Assembly (NCBI GenBank): GCA_030015575.1
Contig: CM057344.1
Location: forward strand, 598,122,410 to 598,186,409
Source of the DNA: Agapanthus africanus
Taxonomy: Eukaryota; Streptophyta; Magnoliopsida; Asparagales; Amaryllidaceae
DNA length: 64,000 nucleotides
Direction of reading: 5' to 3'
This document shows, piece after piece, positions 21,239 through 31,506 of this stretch. Each line of letters opens with the position of its first letter. Within the stretch, counting starts at the first letter, position 1. The position numbers were made by a program, and so were the translations under genes. The notes under the pieces were generated by a model. That model did no database searches. It had not been told where the DNA came from and saw nothing but the letters and a program-made list of their open reading frames with translations.

Positions 21239-24200
21239 GTGTTGGTGAACAATCAAGTTGCAACCGCCAACTTTATACAGGCAGAAGCTGAAGCCTTCTG
21301 GGAGCAGACAGCCGAATCCGCTGCCCTGAGAAATGAAACGGACTCATCGTGGCCTCCGTGGAGTACGCACATATCTAATAAGACGAAGAAGATGATAAAG
21401 CTACTTCGGAAAGAACCCAGGACGGAATGGGAAGGGCAAAAGAAGCCTACTAGTCCAGCTGCCAAGGCGGCTCCATCAGGCTCAAAATCCAAGAAGCTCA
21501 AGAAGAAGAAAAGTGCAGCTCGGCGCGAAAAGGAGTCTGCAGGGAGATCGACCATTCAAAAATATATCGATTCCCTCGAAGAATATGAACAGAAGGAAAG
21601 AACTTTGGTACAATTGAAAGAGTTCCTCCCTGTACAAGCGGCTGAAATTCTGGAGGAGTTAGAAGAAGACTCCAATGAAGAGATCCCAGTAGTGACCTGC
21701 TACGCCATCCATCTTGGCAGCGACTCCGAGGATGAGCTCTGTTTTCCCGAAGAGGACGAGGAGCTCACCACAAAGGCCAATCAAATCCAGCTCAGAAGCG
21801 GCAGGGCTCTACCGCCAAATCAGGGCAACGCCCCAAAAGGGAAGGAAAAACAAGTCGCTAATGAAGAAGATGGCAGAGAACCGGCCGATGAAAACATAAG
21901 TCCTTCCTCGGTGGACTATAATATCTTGGCACATCTCCGGAAGCTTCCGTCTCTCCTGAGCATCTACGATGCCTTGGTCCTATCTAAGGAGCTTAGAGGT
22001 GTTCTCATTCACGCTCTACAAAACCCCGAGCGGTATCAGGCTCACTTTGCGGAAATTAACATGAAAGAAGCCCAGCATGCTTTGCATGCCGCCGCAGTCA
22101 CATTTAAGGATGAAGACTTGCTACTGGGAACGGCTGAGCATAATCGGCCGCTTTACGTGACCGGGTACAGCGACGGAGATCGAATTAATCGCATATTGAT
22201 TGATCCGGGGTCCTCAGTGAACATCATGAACTTGCGAACTCTGAAGAGTTTGTCAATGGACGTCCGACACCTGTCAAAGGAAAGGATTGTCATTCAAGGC
22301 TTCAACCAAAATTGCCAGCAAGTTCTGGGGTCTATAGCTTTGCCAATCAAATTTGGGGATCTGCAAACTGAAGCTAAGATATACGTGATCGATGCCGACA
22401 CGTCTTATAAGATTCTCTTGGGGCGGCCGTGGCTCCACGATTACGGCATCATTCCGTCAACTCTCCATCAATGCATGAAGTATACTAAAAATGTTGCAGA
22501 AAGACGCATTGACGGAGACATCCAGCCATTCGGTGTGCATGAAGTCCGCTATGAAGATTCTCGGTACTTTATGAACCACCAAAATGCTAAGCCACAACTG
22601 ACTGAGGATAGACCGGCCCCAAGACCCAAAAGCAAATCTGCGCCGGTTGTCACTTTCAAAAGTAAAGACGCCCAAGTGCGCCCACATTTCGGTAGCGATA
22701 CTGATGAGTCCGACGCTGGAAGCCCGTCCTTCCGTAAAACCCGCCCTCGTTTCGGCAGCGATACGGACGAATCTGTTACTGAAGGTCCATCCAGCAGCAA
22801 AGTCCGCCCTCATCTTGGTAGTGACACTGAAGAGTCAGAAGAAGAGGACCTGCCGTGCAACAGCTGTGCAGATTGGACCCCTATGCAGCAAGCGAAACTA
22901 AGAGAGACCTTCGAAGTTGCAGAAGGGTCCCTAGCCGTCACAAGGGTGCCGGAGCAGATGTGCAAAGAGCTCGATGCGTTGTCAGTCTCCACCGTGGACC
23001 AGCTGAAAACTTTCTACGTCCCCGGGAGGAAAAATGGACAGAAAGGCATCCTGTTTTACGGGTCAAACCCCGTTGTGCACCCGGACGATCTTTCTGTCTC
23101 GTGCCTTCCCTATGAGAGAGGCATAAGAGCCGTCCTCAATCCCAGATACTATGCGCCCGAGATGCGGGAATACTTTAAAAAGTGCGGATGCAGGTTATAT
23201 CAAACGGAGTCCGAAGCAAAGTTTTACGAAGGGCTATGGCATCCACTCCAGGTCCGAGCACTCATCGATGGACGAATTCCAGACAGACGGGGAATAGGTT
23301 ACATTCAACCTGATTCCAGAGCGTGCTACATGATCCATGTTGGTGAAGCTGGCGAAAGATCAAATGATGATGATGAGATAGCCGAGCCAGAAGAAGCTCC
23401 TCAAGAGCTTGAAGATGCCGGACAAGCAACCTTTAACGAGCTAACCGAGATTGACTTAGGAACGCCCGATAATCTAAGGCCGACCTACATCAGCTCGCTC
23501 TTGTCAGAGGAAATAAAAGCGCAGATAATTGCCTTGCTGCATGAGTTCGTCGACTGCTTCGCGTGGACATACAAAGAAATGCCTGGCCTTTCCCCTGAAG
23601 TGGCCATACATAAGTTGGCTATATCTCCTGATGCTAAGCCAATCAAACAAGCTCCTCGAAGAATGAGAAGGGAACTAGAAGAAAAGGTCATCGAGGAAAC
23701 TAAGAAGCTCATCGATGCCGGCTTCATCAGGGAAAAGAAATATGCGGACTGGATCGCATGCATAGTCCCAGTGAAGAAGAAAAATGGGCAGATCCGAGTT
23801 TGTGTCGATTTCAGGGACCTCAACAAGGCATGTCCTAAAGATGACTTCCCGCTACCGGTCATGGAAATGATGGTCGATGACACCTCAAATTATAAGTTGT
23901 TCACCTTTAAGGATGGCTCGTCTGGATATAATCAGATCAAGATGTCGCCTGAAGATGAGAAGCACACAGCATTTCGAACCCCGATCGGAATATATTGCTA
24001 CAAGGTAATGCTATTCGGACTGAAGAACGCAGGTGCTACATATCAAAGGGCAATGACTAATATCTTTGATGACCTAATCCATAAAGTCGTCGAATGCTAT
24101 GTTGATGATCTGGTCGTCAAGACTAAAGCCAAGGCCGATTATATCCAAGATCTTAGGACCGTTCTCACCAGACTGAGGGAATATGACCTAAACATGAATC

Positions 24201-26776
24201 CTCTGAAATGCGCTTTTGGCGTGTCGTCGGGAAAATTCCTGGGCTTCATAGTCCGACATCGAGGGATCGAAGTTGACCCATCAAAGATAAAGGCCATCAT
24301 GGAGATGCCCCCTTCGAAGAGTCTGACGCAGCTAAGATCTTTTCAAGGCAAGCTCGCGTATATACGGAGGTTTATCTCAAATTTATCGGGAAGATGTAGG
24401 CCCTTCTCAAAGCTCATGAAGAAAGGAGCTCCTTTTATCTGGGATGCCGAATGTCAAGCAGCGTTCGAAAGCATCAAACAATACTTGTTGCACCCTCCAG
24501 TGCTGGCCGCTCCCATTCCAAATAAACCGCTGATTCTCTACACCGCCGCGCTAGATGAGTCACTCGGTGCACTCCTTGCCCAGAATAACGAGGAGGGAAA
24601 GGAACATGCCCTCTACCACCTTAGTCGAACTCTAGTCGGGGCGGAACACAACTATTCCCCAATCGAAAAGCAATGCCTGGCTCTGATATTTGCTGTGAAG
24701 AAGCTGAGGCACTATCTGCTGGCTCACCAGGTTATGCTAATCTCCAAGGTCGACCCGCTCAGACACTTGATGACCAGAGCAAGCCTAGCCGGCAGAATGG
24801 CAAGATGGGCCGTCATGCTACTTGAGTTTGACATAGTATATACTCCTCAAAAAGCAGTAAAAGGTCAAGCTCTTGCAGACTTCCACGCTGCTCATCCTAT
24901 ACCAGAGGGGTCACCACTCAATTGCGAGTTGCCCGACGAACAAGTGCTGCACCTAGAGAATGACAAGCCATATTGGGAGTTCTACTTCGATGGGGCCTCA
25001 TCAATAAGAAGCTCCGGCCGATCAAGCATCCCGGAGGTAAAAGCGGGGATAGGATTGGTGTTCATCACGCCATCAATGGGAACCCTACGGCGTTCTTTCG
25101 CTCTCACCGAGCCTTGGACAAACAATGAAGCTGAGTATGAAGCCCTGATAGCTGGTTTGGAGCTCGCCATAGAAATGGAAATTCTTCGGCTACGGGTTTA
25201 CGGTGACTCCCAGCTTGTTGTCAACCAAGTAAGCGGCGACTATAAGATATACAAACCCGAGTTAGCTCGGTACAGAGGCCGAGCGGTGGAACTCATGAAA
25301 CGGTTCACTCACATTGAACTAATGAGAATCCCCAGAGCGTTGAATGGAAAAGCCGACATACTCGCTCGCCTAGCCAAGGAGCTGGCTGATCCTGACATGG
25401 ACGAAATTCTGATCACAGTTAGGAGCCGACAAATTCTACCCCCATTCTCTCTACGGGAAGAGGAAAGCGCGGAACAGAAGAGCAGTCCTGCCGAAGAAGC
25501 TTCGATTATCCAAGACGAGCCCGATTGGAGAGAACCCTTCATAGAGTACTTCCGATACGACAAGCTGCCCGAAGAAAAATCTGCGAGGATTCAGCTGAAG
25601 AAAAGAGCTCTCCGATACGTGTTTGTAAATAACACGTTATACCGCAGGTCATATGACCAACTCTGGCTCAGGTGTCTGTTATTGGCCGAAGCTCAAAAGG
25701 TCATGAAAGATATTCACTCGGGCATTTGCGGTGCTCACCAATCTGGCCCCAAGATGCGACTTCAAATCAAACGGCTTGGGTATTACTGGCCCACCATGAT
25801 ACGGGATTGCGGAGAGCATGCAAAGAAATGTCAGATCTGCCAAATCCATGGTGATTTCATTCATAAGCATCCCAATCCGTTGCATCCTACGGTGGCATCG
25901 TGGCCCTTCGAAGTCTGGGGCACCGACATCGTTGACCCAATTGATCCTCCGTCATCCAAAGGCCACCGGTTCATACTGGCTGCAACTGATTACTTCTCCA
26001 GATGGGCCGAAGCTGTCCCGCTAAAAGAAGTCAAGACAAAAGATATTCTGACATTCTTCCAACATAATATTCTATACCGCTTCGGTACACCAAGAAGAAT
26101 CATTTCCGACAATGGGCCTTCTTTTAAGAGCTTCAATGTCTCAAGGTTTGCTACCCAGCACAAGATAGACTGGAGATATTCCTCCATCTATAATCCAAGA
26201 GCCAATGGGCTAGCCGAAGCCTTCAATAAGACTCTATGCAAGCTCCTGAGGAAAAATGCTTCAGCCAACAGGAGAGACTGGAATCTCAAACTTCACGAGG
26301 CATTGTGGGTATGTCGTACCACGCACCGTACTCCAACACAGTCCACTCCATACTCATTGCTCTTCGGAGTGGAGGCGGTCCTCCCCCTCGAAGTCGAAGT
26401 TCCAAGCTTAAGAATGGCCGTTCAGCACGAGTTGACAGAGGAGGAAAACGTGCTCCTTCGACTTGAAGAGCTCGATGCCCTCGAAGAAAAGAGACTCGCG
26501 GTACAGCAAAATCTAGAGCTATACCGAGCCCAAATGTCACGGGCCTATGACAAGATAACCCGTCTCCGCGCTTTCAAGAAAGGTGAATTGGTGTTGGTCC
26601 TCAAAAGACCGATCATCCCCAATCGACATGCCAAGGGAAAATTCGAGCCAAACTGGGAAGGACCATATGTCATCGAGAAAGTGTTCGACGGAGGATCCTA
26701 CCAACTAATAAGTGCCGAGGGAGAAAGGCCCATGCCACCCATCAATGGCCGATACCTCAAGAAATACTACACGTGA
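21239..26776 (+). CDS. pol: Pol of element D: protease, RT, RNase H, second RNase H (aRNH), integrase
   Basis: One open frame of 1845 residues. An acidic/basic linker is followed by the aspartic protease at residues ~310-405 (LIDPGSSVNIM, later LLGRPWLHDYG). A linker with repeated FGSDTDES-type motifs follows. Reverse transcriptase is ~800-1040 with catalytic YVDD at 24098-24109. RNase H is ~1095-1200. The second, archaeal-type RNase H is ~1245-1375 (FYFDGASS, NNEAEYEALIAGLELA, YGDSQLVV), the Tat hallmark. Integrase is ~1490-1800, with the HHCC part near 25710-25860, D at ~25924, D at ~26108 (ISDNG) and E in NGLAEAFNKTL. The closing motif GGSYQL...GRYLKKYY ends pol. It looks whole. Confidence 0.92.
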   Translation: MLVNNQVATANFIQAEAEAFWEQTAESAALRNETDSSWPPWSTHISNKTKKMIKLLRKEPRTEWEGQKKPTSPAAKAAPSGSKSKKLKKKKSAARREKESAGRSTIQKYIDSLEEYEQKERTLVQLKEFLPVQAAEILEELEEDSNEEIPVVTCYAIHLGSDSEDELCFPEEDEELTTKANQIQLRSGRALPPNQGNAPKGKEKQVANEEDGREPADENISPSSVDYNILAHLRKLPSLLSIYDALVLSKELRGVLIHALQNPERYQAHFAEINMKEAQHALHAAAVTFKDEDLLLGTAEHNRPLYVTGYSDGDRINRILIDPGSSVNIMNLRTLKSLSMDVRHLSKERIVIQGFNQNCQQVLGSIALPIKFGDLQTEAKIYVIDADTSYKILLGRPWLHDYGIIPSTLHQCMKYTKNVAERRIDGDIQPFGVHEVRYEDSRYFMNHQNAKPQLTEDRPAPRPKSKSAPVVTFKSKDAQVRPHFGSDTDESDAGSPSFRKTRPRFGSDTDESVTEGPSSSKVRPHLGSDTEESEEEDLPCNSCADWTPMQQAKLRETFEVAEGSLAVTRVPEQMCKELDALSVSTVDQLKTFYVPGRKNGQKGILFYGSNPVVHPDDLSVSCLPYERGIRAVLNPRYYAPEMREYFKKCGCRLYQTESEAKFYEGLWHPLQVRALIDGRIPDRRGIGYIQPDSRACYMIHVGEAGERSNDDDEIAEPEEAPQELEDAGQATFNELTEIDLGTPDNLRPTYISSLLSEEIKAQIIALLHEFVDCFAWTYKEMPGLSPEVAIHKLAISPDAKPIKQAPRRMRRELEEKVIEETKKLIDAGFIREKKYADWIACIVPVKKKNGQIRVCVDFRDLNKACPKDDFPLPVMEMMVDDTSNYKLFTFKDGSSGYNQIKMSPEDEKHTAFRTPIGIYCYKVMLFGLKNAGATYQRAMTNIFDDLIHKVVECYVDDLVVKTKAKADYIQDLRTVLTRLREYDLNMNPLKCAFGVSSGKFLGFIVRHRGIEVDPSKIKAIMEMPPSKSLTQLRSFQGKLAYIRRFISNLSGRCRPFSKLMKKGAPFIWDAECQAAFESIKQYLLHPPVLAAPIPNKPLILYTAALDESLGALLAQNNEEGKEHALYHLSRTLVGAEHNYSPIEKQCLALIFAVKKLRHYLLAHQVMLISKVDPLRHLMTRASLAGRMARWAVMLLEFDIVYTPQKAVKGQALADFHAAHPIPEGSPLNCELPDEQVLHLENDKPYWEFYFDGASSIRSSGRSSIPEVKAGIGLVFITPSMGTLRRSFALTEPWTNNEAEYEALIAGLELAIEMEILRLRVYGDSQLVVNQVSGDYKIYKPELARYRGRAVELMKRFTHIELMRIPRALNGKADILARLAKELADPDMDEILITVRSRQILPPFSLREEESAEQKSSPAEEASIIQDEPDWREPFIEYFRYDKLPEEKSARIQLKKRALRYVFVNNTLYRRSYDQLWLRCLLLAEAQKVMKDIHSGICGAHQSGPKMRLQIKRLGYYWPTMIRDCGEHAKKCQICQIHGDFIHKHPNPLHPTVASWPFEVWGTDIVDPIDPPSSKGHRFILAATDYFSRWAEAVPLKEVKTKDILTFFQHNILYRFGTPRRIISDNGPSFKSFNVSRFATQHKIDWRYSSIYNPRANGLAEAFNKTLCKLLRKNASANRRDWNLKLHEALWVCRTTHRTPTQSTPYSLLFGVEAVLPLEVEVPSLRMAVQHELTEEENVLLRLEELDALEEKRLAVQQNLELYRAQMSRAYDKITRLRAFKKGELVLVLKRPIIPNRHAKGKFEPNWEGPYVIEKVFDGGSYQLISAEGERPMPPINGRYLKKYYT

Positions 26777-26980
26777 ATGCTCCAAGTCGCAGGCGAATTG
26801 AGCACATCAGCCCTACGGTCTGGATCATACATCCTGCAAAACCGTATACAATCCACGGGCATGAATGACCCCTATCTCTCCCAAATCCTGCCGGTGAGAC
26901 TACTTTTAAAGTCCCACCAGCGGCAAAAAAAAGAGAAAAAAATAAAAATAAAAATAAAAATAAAAGAAATAAAAAATAAA
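26777..26980 (+). other. Start of the 3' region of element D
   Basis: Non-coding. It contains the motif GTATACAATCCACGGGC (near 26847), a hairpin near 26885-26930 (arms GGTG.GACT and AGTC.CACC), and a short (AAAAAT)n run near 26935-26980. The block with GTATACAATCCACGGGC recurs near 27685-27790. Confidence 0.6.
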
Positions 26981-27330
26981 CGGTATGTCCACAAGCGAAA
27001 TGGGCACGGATGAAAACCCGAAAGGGCTCCGTGAGTAAAAACAGCAGGACTACCGGCGAGTCTGTGAAAACCCGAAAGGGCGCAAACTCGTGAAAAGAGA
27101 TGAAATAAACTCGCAAAGTCCTCTCGACCTTGTGAGGAGAAAACCCCTGCGTGAGATCCTTACGACCCACAAAGGAGCAACACACTTAGGAATCCTCACG
27201 ATTCCTAAGGAGAAAATACACCTGCGGGATCCTTACGACTCGTAGGGAGAAAATGCTTTTATGGGACCCTCATGGCCCATAAAATTGAAAAGCCTTAGGT
27301 GATAGGGACCCAAACCTGTCTCCTACACCA
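26981..27330 (+). ncRNA. Serial hairpin module in the 3' region of element D
   Basis: Two larger stems enclosing CCC-GAAA-GGG (27005-27033, arms CACGGA/TCCGTG; 27057-27090) are followed by a string of short hairpins spaced by GGAGAAAA-type linkers: 27107-27136, 27185-27209 (arms CTTAGGAATC/GATTCCTAAG), 27221-27247, 27257-27284 (arms TTTTATGGG/CCCATAAAA). The loops share a core like ATCCTYACGA. Related modules occur in element C with different but paired stems. It is called as a structured RNA element; no family is recognised and no independent promoter is seen. Confidence 0.55.
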
Positions 27331-27339
27331 TCGTTCCCC

Positions 27340-27960
27340 AACGGGCAACGGCAAATGATGAGTCGCTCCTGGCATTTCGCTTCAGTGTTAGCGGTGCTGA
27401 TGTCGACCAAAAACCCAAATCCCAAGTCCTCCCAAGGCAAATGATGAGTTGCTCCTGGCATTATTCCAGTGCAGCAATACTGATGCCAAACAAGATCCAA
27501 ATTCCAAGTCCCCAACCCCAAAGTGGCGAATGATGAGTCGCTCCTGGTACCATATTCCAGTGTAGCGATGCAGACGCCAACCAAATTCCAAATCCCATAC
27601 CCCAACGGCGAATGATGAGTCGCTCCTGGTACCACATTCCAGTCCAGCGATGCAGACGCCAACAAAGCCCTGAAATTTTTCCGTCCCTACGGTCTGGATC
27701 ATACATCCTGCAAAACCGTATACAATCCATGGGCGTAAAACAATCCCAACCTCTCCCAAGTCCTACCGGTGAGACCACATTCAAATTCCTAAAAAAAAAT
27801 CCCAAATCCTCCCGGGGCAAATGATAAGTTGCTCCTGGCATTATTCCAGTGCAGCAATGCAGATGCCAAACAAAAACCAAAATCCCAAAATCCCCTAAAT
27901 GACAGATGATGATTCGCTCCTGGTACCATATTCCAGTATAGCGATGCTGATGTCAACCTA
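27340..27960 (+). repeat. Six-copy dispersed hairpin repeat in the 3' region of element D
   Basis: Six copies of a segment recognisable by 'GCTCCTGG ... CCAGT' with outer arms TCGCT/AGCGA or TTGCT/AGCAA (arms at 27363, 27449, 27538, 27620, 27829 and 27914). Spacing is irregular (~75-210 bp). One related copy stands in element C near 47612. Frames through this stretch on the minus strand are by-products. Confidence 0.7.
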
Positions 27961-28084
27961 AATCAAAATCAACAAGTCAACTTTCACTCCGACACCGCAA
28001 AAAGCAGAGCAAGTCAGAATCCAAGCTCGACACCGCAAGAAGCGGAGCAAGTCAAGTTTACCCCTGACACTGCAAGAAGCAGAG

Positions 28085-29360
28085 CAAGTCAAATCAAGTA
28101 CCGACCGTCCAAGTCGCAAAAAGGGCAGCACCGACCGTCCAAGTCGCAAAAAGGGCAGCATCGACCGTCCGAGTCGTTAAAATGGCAGTATCGACCGTCC
28201 ACGTCGCTAAAATGGCAGCACCGACCGTCCATGTCGCAAAAAGGGCAGAACCGACCGTCCAAGTCGCTAAAATGGCAGCATCGACCGTCCAAGTCGCAAA
28301 AAGGGCAGCATCGACCGTCCAAGTCGCTAAAAGGGTAGCATCGACCGTCCACGTCGCAAAAAGGGCAGCACCGACCGTTCAAGTCGCAAAAAGGGCAGCA
28401 TCGACCGTCCACGTCGCTAAAAGGGCAGCATCGACCGTCCACGTCGCAAAAAGGGCAGCACGGACCGTCCAAGTCGCAAAAAGGGCAGCATCGACCATCC
28501 AAGTCGCAAAAAGGGCCGCATCGACCGTCCACGTCGCAAAAAGGGCAGCACCGACCGTCCAAGTCGCAAAAAGGGCAGCATCGACCGTCCACGTCGCTAA
28601 AAGGGCAGCATCGACCGTCCACGTCGCAAAAAGGGCAGCACGGACCATCCAAGTCGCAAAAAGGGCAGCATCGACCGTCCACGTCGCTAAAAGGGCAGCA
28701 TCGACCGTCCACGTCGCAAAAAGGGCAGCACCGACCGTCCAAGTCGCAAAAAGGGCAGCATCGACCGTCCACGTCGCTAAAAGGGCAGCATTGACCTTCC
28801 ACGTCGCTAAAAGGGCAGAACCGACCGTCCAAGTCGTTAAAATGGCAGCACCGACCGTCCACGTCGCTAAAATGGCAGCACCGACCGTCCAAGTCGCAAA
28901 AAGGGCAGCATCGACCGTCCACGTCGCAAAAAGGGCAGCACGGACCGTCCAAGTCACAAAAAGGGCAGTATCGACCGTCCACGTCGCTAAAAGGGCAGCA
29001 TCGACCGTCCACGTCGCAAAAAGGGCAGCACCGACCGTCCAAGTCGCAAAAAGGGCAGCATTGACCGTCCACGTCGCTAAAAGGGCAGCATTGACCTTCC
29101 ACGTCGCTAAAAGGGCAGAACCGACCGTCCAAGTCGTTAAAATGGCAGCACCGACTGTCCACGTCGCTAAAATGGCAGCACCGACCGTCCAAGTCGCAAA
29201 AATGGCAGAACCGACCGTCCAAGTCGTAAAAAGGGCAGCATCGACCGTCCACGTCGCAAAAAGGGCAGCACCGACCGTCCAAATCGCAAAAAGGGCAGCA
29301 TCGACCGTCCGCGTCGCTAAAAGGGCAGCATCGACCTTCCGCGTTGCTAAAAGGGCAGCG
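28085..29360 (+). repeat. 30-bp minisatellite in the 3' region of element D
   Basis: About 42 head-to-tail copies of a 30-bp unit (AAGTCGCAAAAAGGG + CAGCATCGACCGTCC and variants with ACGTCGCTAAAA). Blocks of variants recur at a 300-bp offset (28741-28970 resembles 29041-29270), so there is a higher-order pattern. Because 30 is a multiple of three, long open frames run through on both strands; these are artefacts, not genes. Confidence 0.92.
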
Positions 29361-29750
29361 CAAGATTCCTACAAAGCGGGAACCAGATCACTCCGGGCCA
29401 GGGAAACGTCTATCACGGACACTCCGTCTCGGAGACATGTCAAGCAACGACCGTCCATGTCGTAAAAAGGGCAGTGCCAGCTTTCCAAAAAGCGGGAACC
29501 AGATCACTCCGGGCCAGGGAAACGTCTATCACGGACACTCCGTCTCGGAGACATGTCAAGCAACGACCGTCCATGTCGTAAAAAGGGCAGTGCCAGCTTT
29601 CCAAAAAGCGGGAACCAGATCATTCCGGGCCAGGGAAACGTCTATCACGGACGCTCCATCTCGGAGACATAAGCCACGACCGTCCATGTCGTGAAAAGGG
29701 CAGTGCCAGCTTTCCAAAAAGCGGGAACCAAATCAGGTCACCTCCAAGCA
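29361..29750 (+). repeat. ~118-bp tandem repeat next to the minisatellite, element D
   Basis: Three and a part copies of a ~118-bp unit beginning around GTCGTAAAAAGGGCAGTGCC and containing AAAGCGGGAACCAGATCA and GGAGACATG. Each unit includes one segment like the 30-bp minisatellite unit, which suggests the minisatellite arose by amplification of that piece. Confidence 0.8.
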
Positions 29751-29799
29751 AAAAAAGATCCATCAATCTCATGCACACGACCCACATATGTGGTGTGCA

Positions 29800-29818
29800 T
29801 TTATTGATGGGGGCAATT
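29800..29818 (+). other. Polypurine tract of element D
   Basis: TTGATGGGGGCAATT stands directly before the 3' LTR. It is the short G-rich purine run typical of Tat elements. Confidence 0.7.
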
Positions 29819-31506
29819 TGTTGGGGTAAAAATTTACACCCCGGTTGACCAAGTCAAAATCAAAGTCAACCCCAAGCCAAGTGGGCCCAAGCCTAGATCC
29901 AGTGGGCCCATGCCCGGGTCGAGCCAGAACATGAAGCGGCCGGCCTCCCCCCATGCCAAGATAAAAATTTTGTAATAAATAATTTTGTTGCATTTCTTTT
30001 ATTTTATTTTATGGATAAATGTAAGAAAAATAGGCATAAAGCTAAATTTTTGTAAAGCCCATGGCTTATGTGCAAAAAGAAATGGCACATGAGTCATGGG
30101 ATAGGCAAAATGCCATTTTGTGAAGCCCAAGGGGCTATGTGTAAAGTGTATAGCCTATAAAGGCAAAAATAATGAAATATCTAAACAACTTTTTTCTCTC
30201 TCCAAAAAAAGAAGTTTCAGATCTAAGATCTTTCTCCCTTCTTCAAGGTTCCAAGACCTTCTCATTTCTTTTGAATTAAATCAAGAGTTATACTCTTCCT
30301 TCTCAAAAACAAAATAGTTTTTCACCACAAAACCCACAAAGGGGAACTTGGATCTGTCTTTAGATCCCCAAAAGGAGAGATTTTGAGATCTCACATCTAT
30401 TGATCTTCAAGATCCAGCTAACAGAGGAGGAAGAAGAAGAACCCCTTTCACTAAACCCAAAAAAAACACTCAGGAGTCCAACTCCTCTCTGATTTCTCTT
30501 CCGAGAAATTTTTTTAAGCTAAAAGCCTCTTTTTCTCGCCAGCGCTCAAGCGCAGAGCGCCCGCGTGCCGACACGTGGCGCACTTGCGCTCAAGCGCAAG
30601 CGCTCGAGCGCAAGTCGCCCCGGTGCCGACACGTGGCGCTCTTGCGCTCGAGCGCAAGTCACCCTCGTGCCGACACGTGGCGCTCTTGCGCTCGAGCGCA
30701 GGCGCTCTTGCGCTCGAGCGCAGGCGCTCGAGCGCAAGTCGCCCACGTGCCGACACGTGGCGCTCTTGCTCCCAAGCGCTCAGCGTCCGAGCGCAAAGCG
30801 TCCACGTGCCGACACGTGGCGCTCTTGCGCTCAAGCGCTCAGCGTCCGAGCGCAAAGCGTCCACGTGCCGACACGTGGGGCGTTGCGCTCCAGCAATCTG
30901 CGCCCGAGCGCAAAGCGCCCAAGTGCCGACACGTGGCACGCTTGCGCTCAAGCGCCCAGCGTCCGAGCGCAAAGCGCCTACGTGCCGACACGTGGCGCTC
31001 TTGCGCTCAAGCGCTGGCCCCACGCATCCTTTTTGGATGTCTTTTTCCCCTTTATTTATATATACATGTATATATATACATATGTATACAAATGTACACA
31101 TACACATACTCCGCGACACTTTCTCCCTCAAAAAATTTTTTGGGCCGGGGCGTGCCCCGAACCCCGCAAGGGGGCTGCTAGCCCCCTTGACCCCCAGCCC
31201 GCTATCCGGGTAGCGGGACCCCCGTAAAAACTCTGTGTGGCTCCCGATATATCCAAAACCCCCTTTTAAAACAAAACACACGCACACCGCACATTGAGTT
31301 TGCATGACCAGTTTGACCCGTTAATCGGAGGTTCCCTCGCCCCAAAGGCGAGGGGTAATTAACGGCAGCTTAGTCCGCGGCTGCCAGAGATTCGGATCCC
31401 CATAATCATTAAACCCCCAGCCTATCCTAGGCAGGGGGAATCTGTAGTACGCCTGACAAGCGTGCGCGTATTCCCATCTCAATGGGGTGACGAAAAACAC
31501 CCTACA
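29819..31506 (+). repeat. 3' LTR of element D
   Basis: 1688 bp, the partner of 16907-18628, with the same ends. The GC-rich array (30545-31015) has eight CACGTG units instead of nine. A segment near 31125-31160 differs by an indel. Hairpins of the R-U5 end are kept (31330-31490), with a few substitutions. Confidence 0.9.

Noticed and set aside
28085-29360. CRISPR-like appearance of 30-bp repeats
   Set aside because: Units follow head to tail without unique spacers, and the window is plant retrotransposon DNA.
28089-29465. Long open frames on both strands through the 30-bp array, some reading as Cys-rich repeat protein
   Set aside because: The unit length is a multiple of three and no unit fixes a stop, so frames stay open by arithmetic; there is no start context and no domain.
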